This document shows positions 63,532 to 64,000 of a DNA stretch of 64,000 nt, in pieces. This stretch comes from WRAU01 sp964277385 (GTDB lineage Bacteria; Pseudomonadota; Alphaproteobacteria; WRAU01; Hepatincolaceae). The stretch spans positions 1,054,001 through 1,118,000 of the forward strand of contig OZ195520.1 in the NCBI GenBank assembly GCA_964277385.1. The letters run 5' to 3'. The notes under the pieces were generated by a model. The model was not told the DNA's origin. It ran no database searches and saw only the letters and a list, made by a program, of their open reading frames with translations. Position numbers and translations under genes: made by a program. The first letter of the stretch is position 1. Every line of letters starts with the position of its first letter.

Positions 63532-63933
63532 TTATAACTCGTTAATACAATTAAATGTTAAGATAGCGTTGGTTCCTGATCCATCTTCTATATTCTCTAA
63601 AAAATTAGTGTTAGTTAATATTGCACTTTTATACTCTACAAGTATCTCTCCAGTTGTTGCATTAACTAATCTCATTCTGTCGCTATGGTCGCAATTAAAT
63701 AATTCTTTCATTTTTAGAAAGCTTTCTCTGCTAATAATTCCACCATCTACTGTGATTGAAAAATCGTTTTCTGAATTAACTGTAGCTATTTTCCTTGATT
63801 TTCCATTAGGTAAAACCTCTTGTTTTAGTGTATAAATGCTCTCACTTGGTGGTTTACCTATGCTTATAACATTAAACATTTCATTAATTGTATAATCTCC
63901 CCATATTATTAGGGTATTGCTTGGGTGTATCAT
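63532..63933 (-). CDS. Tail-tube-like protein
   Basis: 133 residues, strand-rich, with the pattern IIWGDYTINEMFNVISIG, ENDFSITVDGGIISRE and GSGTNAILTFNCINEL. A compact strand-rich protein before the tape-measure region fits a tail-tube or structurally related gene, inferred rather than shown. Strong AAGGAG ribosome site 7 nt before the ATG. Confidence 0.5.
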   Translation of the reverse strand: MIHPSNTLIIWGDYTINEMFNVISIGKPPSESIYTLKQEVLPNGKSRKIATVNSENDFSITVDGGIISRESFLKMKELFNCDHSDRMRLVNATTGEILVEYKSAILTNTNFLENIEDGSGTNAILTFNCINEL

Positions 63934-63948
63934 TAAATATCTCCTTGT

Positions 63949-64000
63949 TTATAGTTCTTCTTGCAAATTAATATGCATTTTCTTAATTTCATCAAGCGGT
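63949..64000 (-). CDS. 3' end of a further phage gene
   Basis: The last 16 codons of a minus-strand frame entering from the right edge (PLDEIKKMHINLQEEL stop), 15 nt upstream of the tail-tube-like gene. Too short to identify; by position a tail-sheath or tail-terminator gene is possible. Confidence 0.45.
   Translation of the reverse strand, partial: PLDEIKKMHINLQEEL

Larger units (their letters stand above)
42899..64000. mobile_element. Tailed prophage (myovirus-like), right end outside the window
   Basis: Contains primase-helicase, tyrosine integrase, divergent XRE repressor, putative holin, tail collar/fibre, tail protein I-like, baseplate J-like, gpW/gp25-like, hub, tape-measure-like and tail-tube-like genes. 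Nearly all are on the minus strand. A J-like plus gpW-like baseplate implies a contractile tail. Head, packaging, sheath and lysis enzyme genes are not in view and should lie to the right. Multiple frameshifted genes and internal duplications suggest it is partly defective, so a tailocin-like or transfer-agent use cannot be excluded. Confidence 0.85.

Noticed and set aside
42899..64000. Insertion sequences as the cause of the duplications
   Set aside because: I found no transposase frame and no terminal inverted repeats at the duplication borders. Junctions lie in shared phage sequence, so homologous or microhomology recombination is simpler.

Overview
The window is a strongly AT-rich chromosome segment. 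It looks like a host-associated alphaproteobacterium with a reduced genome, in the style of Rickettsiales or Holosporales. Four things point that way: dapF-mtaB-ftsY, tsaE-addB-addA-trxA and the rpsP-rimM-trmD-rplS set in alphaproteobacterial arrangements; long AT-rich spacers; many decayed genes; and two type V autotransporters. I cannot name the species from sequence alone.

Positions 1 to about 42,900 are chromosomal. The left end holds two quinol oxidase operons side by side: cyoE-cyoA (cytochrome bo3, running off the window) and cydP-cydA-cydB-cydX-ybgE (cytochrome bd, with three very small subunit genes). Next come asd, the rplS/trmD/rimM/rpsP ribosomal and tRNA-modification genes with a dead type II restriction-modification pair wedged between trmD and rimM, a secreted M15-type peptidase, ffh, dapF, mtaB, ftsY, an ABC-F ATPase, a PAP2 phosphatase, a small membrane-protein operon with dsbB and a YqaA/DedA protein, pgk, a secreted thermonuclease, trkH, a 1,233-residue autotransporter, a type 2 ferredoxin-NADP reductase, tsaE-addB-addA-trxA, a second 858-residue autotransporter, and hsp20.

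From about 42,900 to the right edge lies a prophage, almost all on the minus strand and open at the right end. Its left edge is marked by a 19-base fragment matching a tRNA 3' end with CCA. Inward from there are short iterons, a primase-helicase, a tyrosine integrase with a fused excisionase-like HTH, small early genes (two with nonsense mutations), and a divergent XRE repressor. A lysogenic-conversion zone follows, with a broken higB beside an intact higA and several secreted-protein genes and relics. Tail genes come last: putative holin, tail collar/fibre, a tail protein I-like gene, baseplate J-like, a gpW/gp25-like gene, a hub, a tape-measure-like gene and a tail-tube-like gene.

The most unusual part is 53,900-61,700. 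Here the tail operon has been rearranged by repeated recombination. It contains four intact copies, plus several ruined ones, of a 110-residue secreted protein with two cysteines. Each intact copy has its own promoter, and three sit in a 685-bp tandem repeat. A segment of about 2 kb carrying the hub genes and one such cassette is duplicated 3,772 bp apart. A second tail-collar gene keeps the conserved shaft but has a different tip, and 5' fragments of collar and holin genes are scattered between cassettes. I read this as an actively recombining moron and host-range locus in a symbiont prophage; the function of the 110-residue family is unknown.
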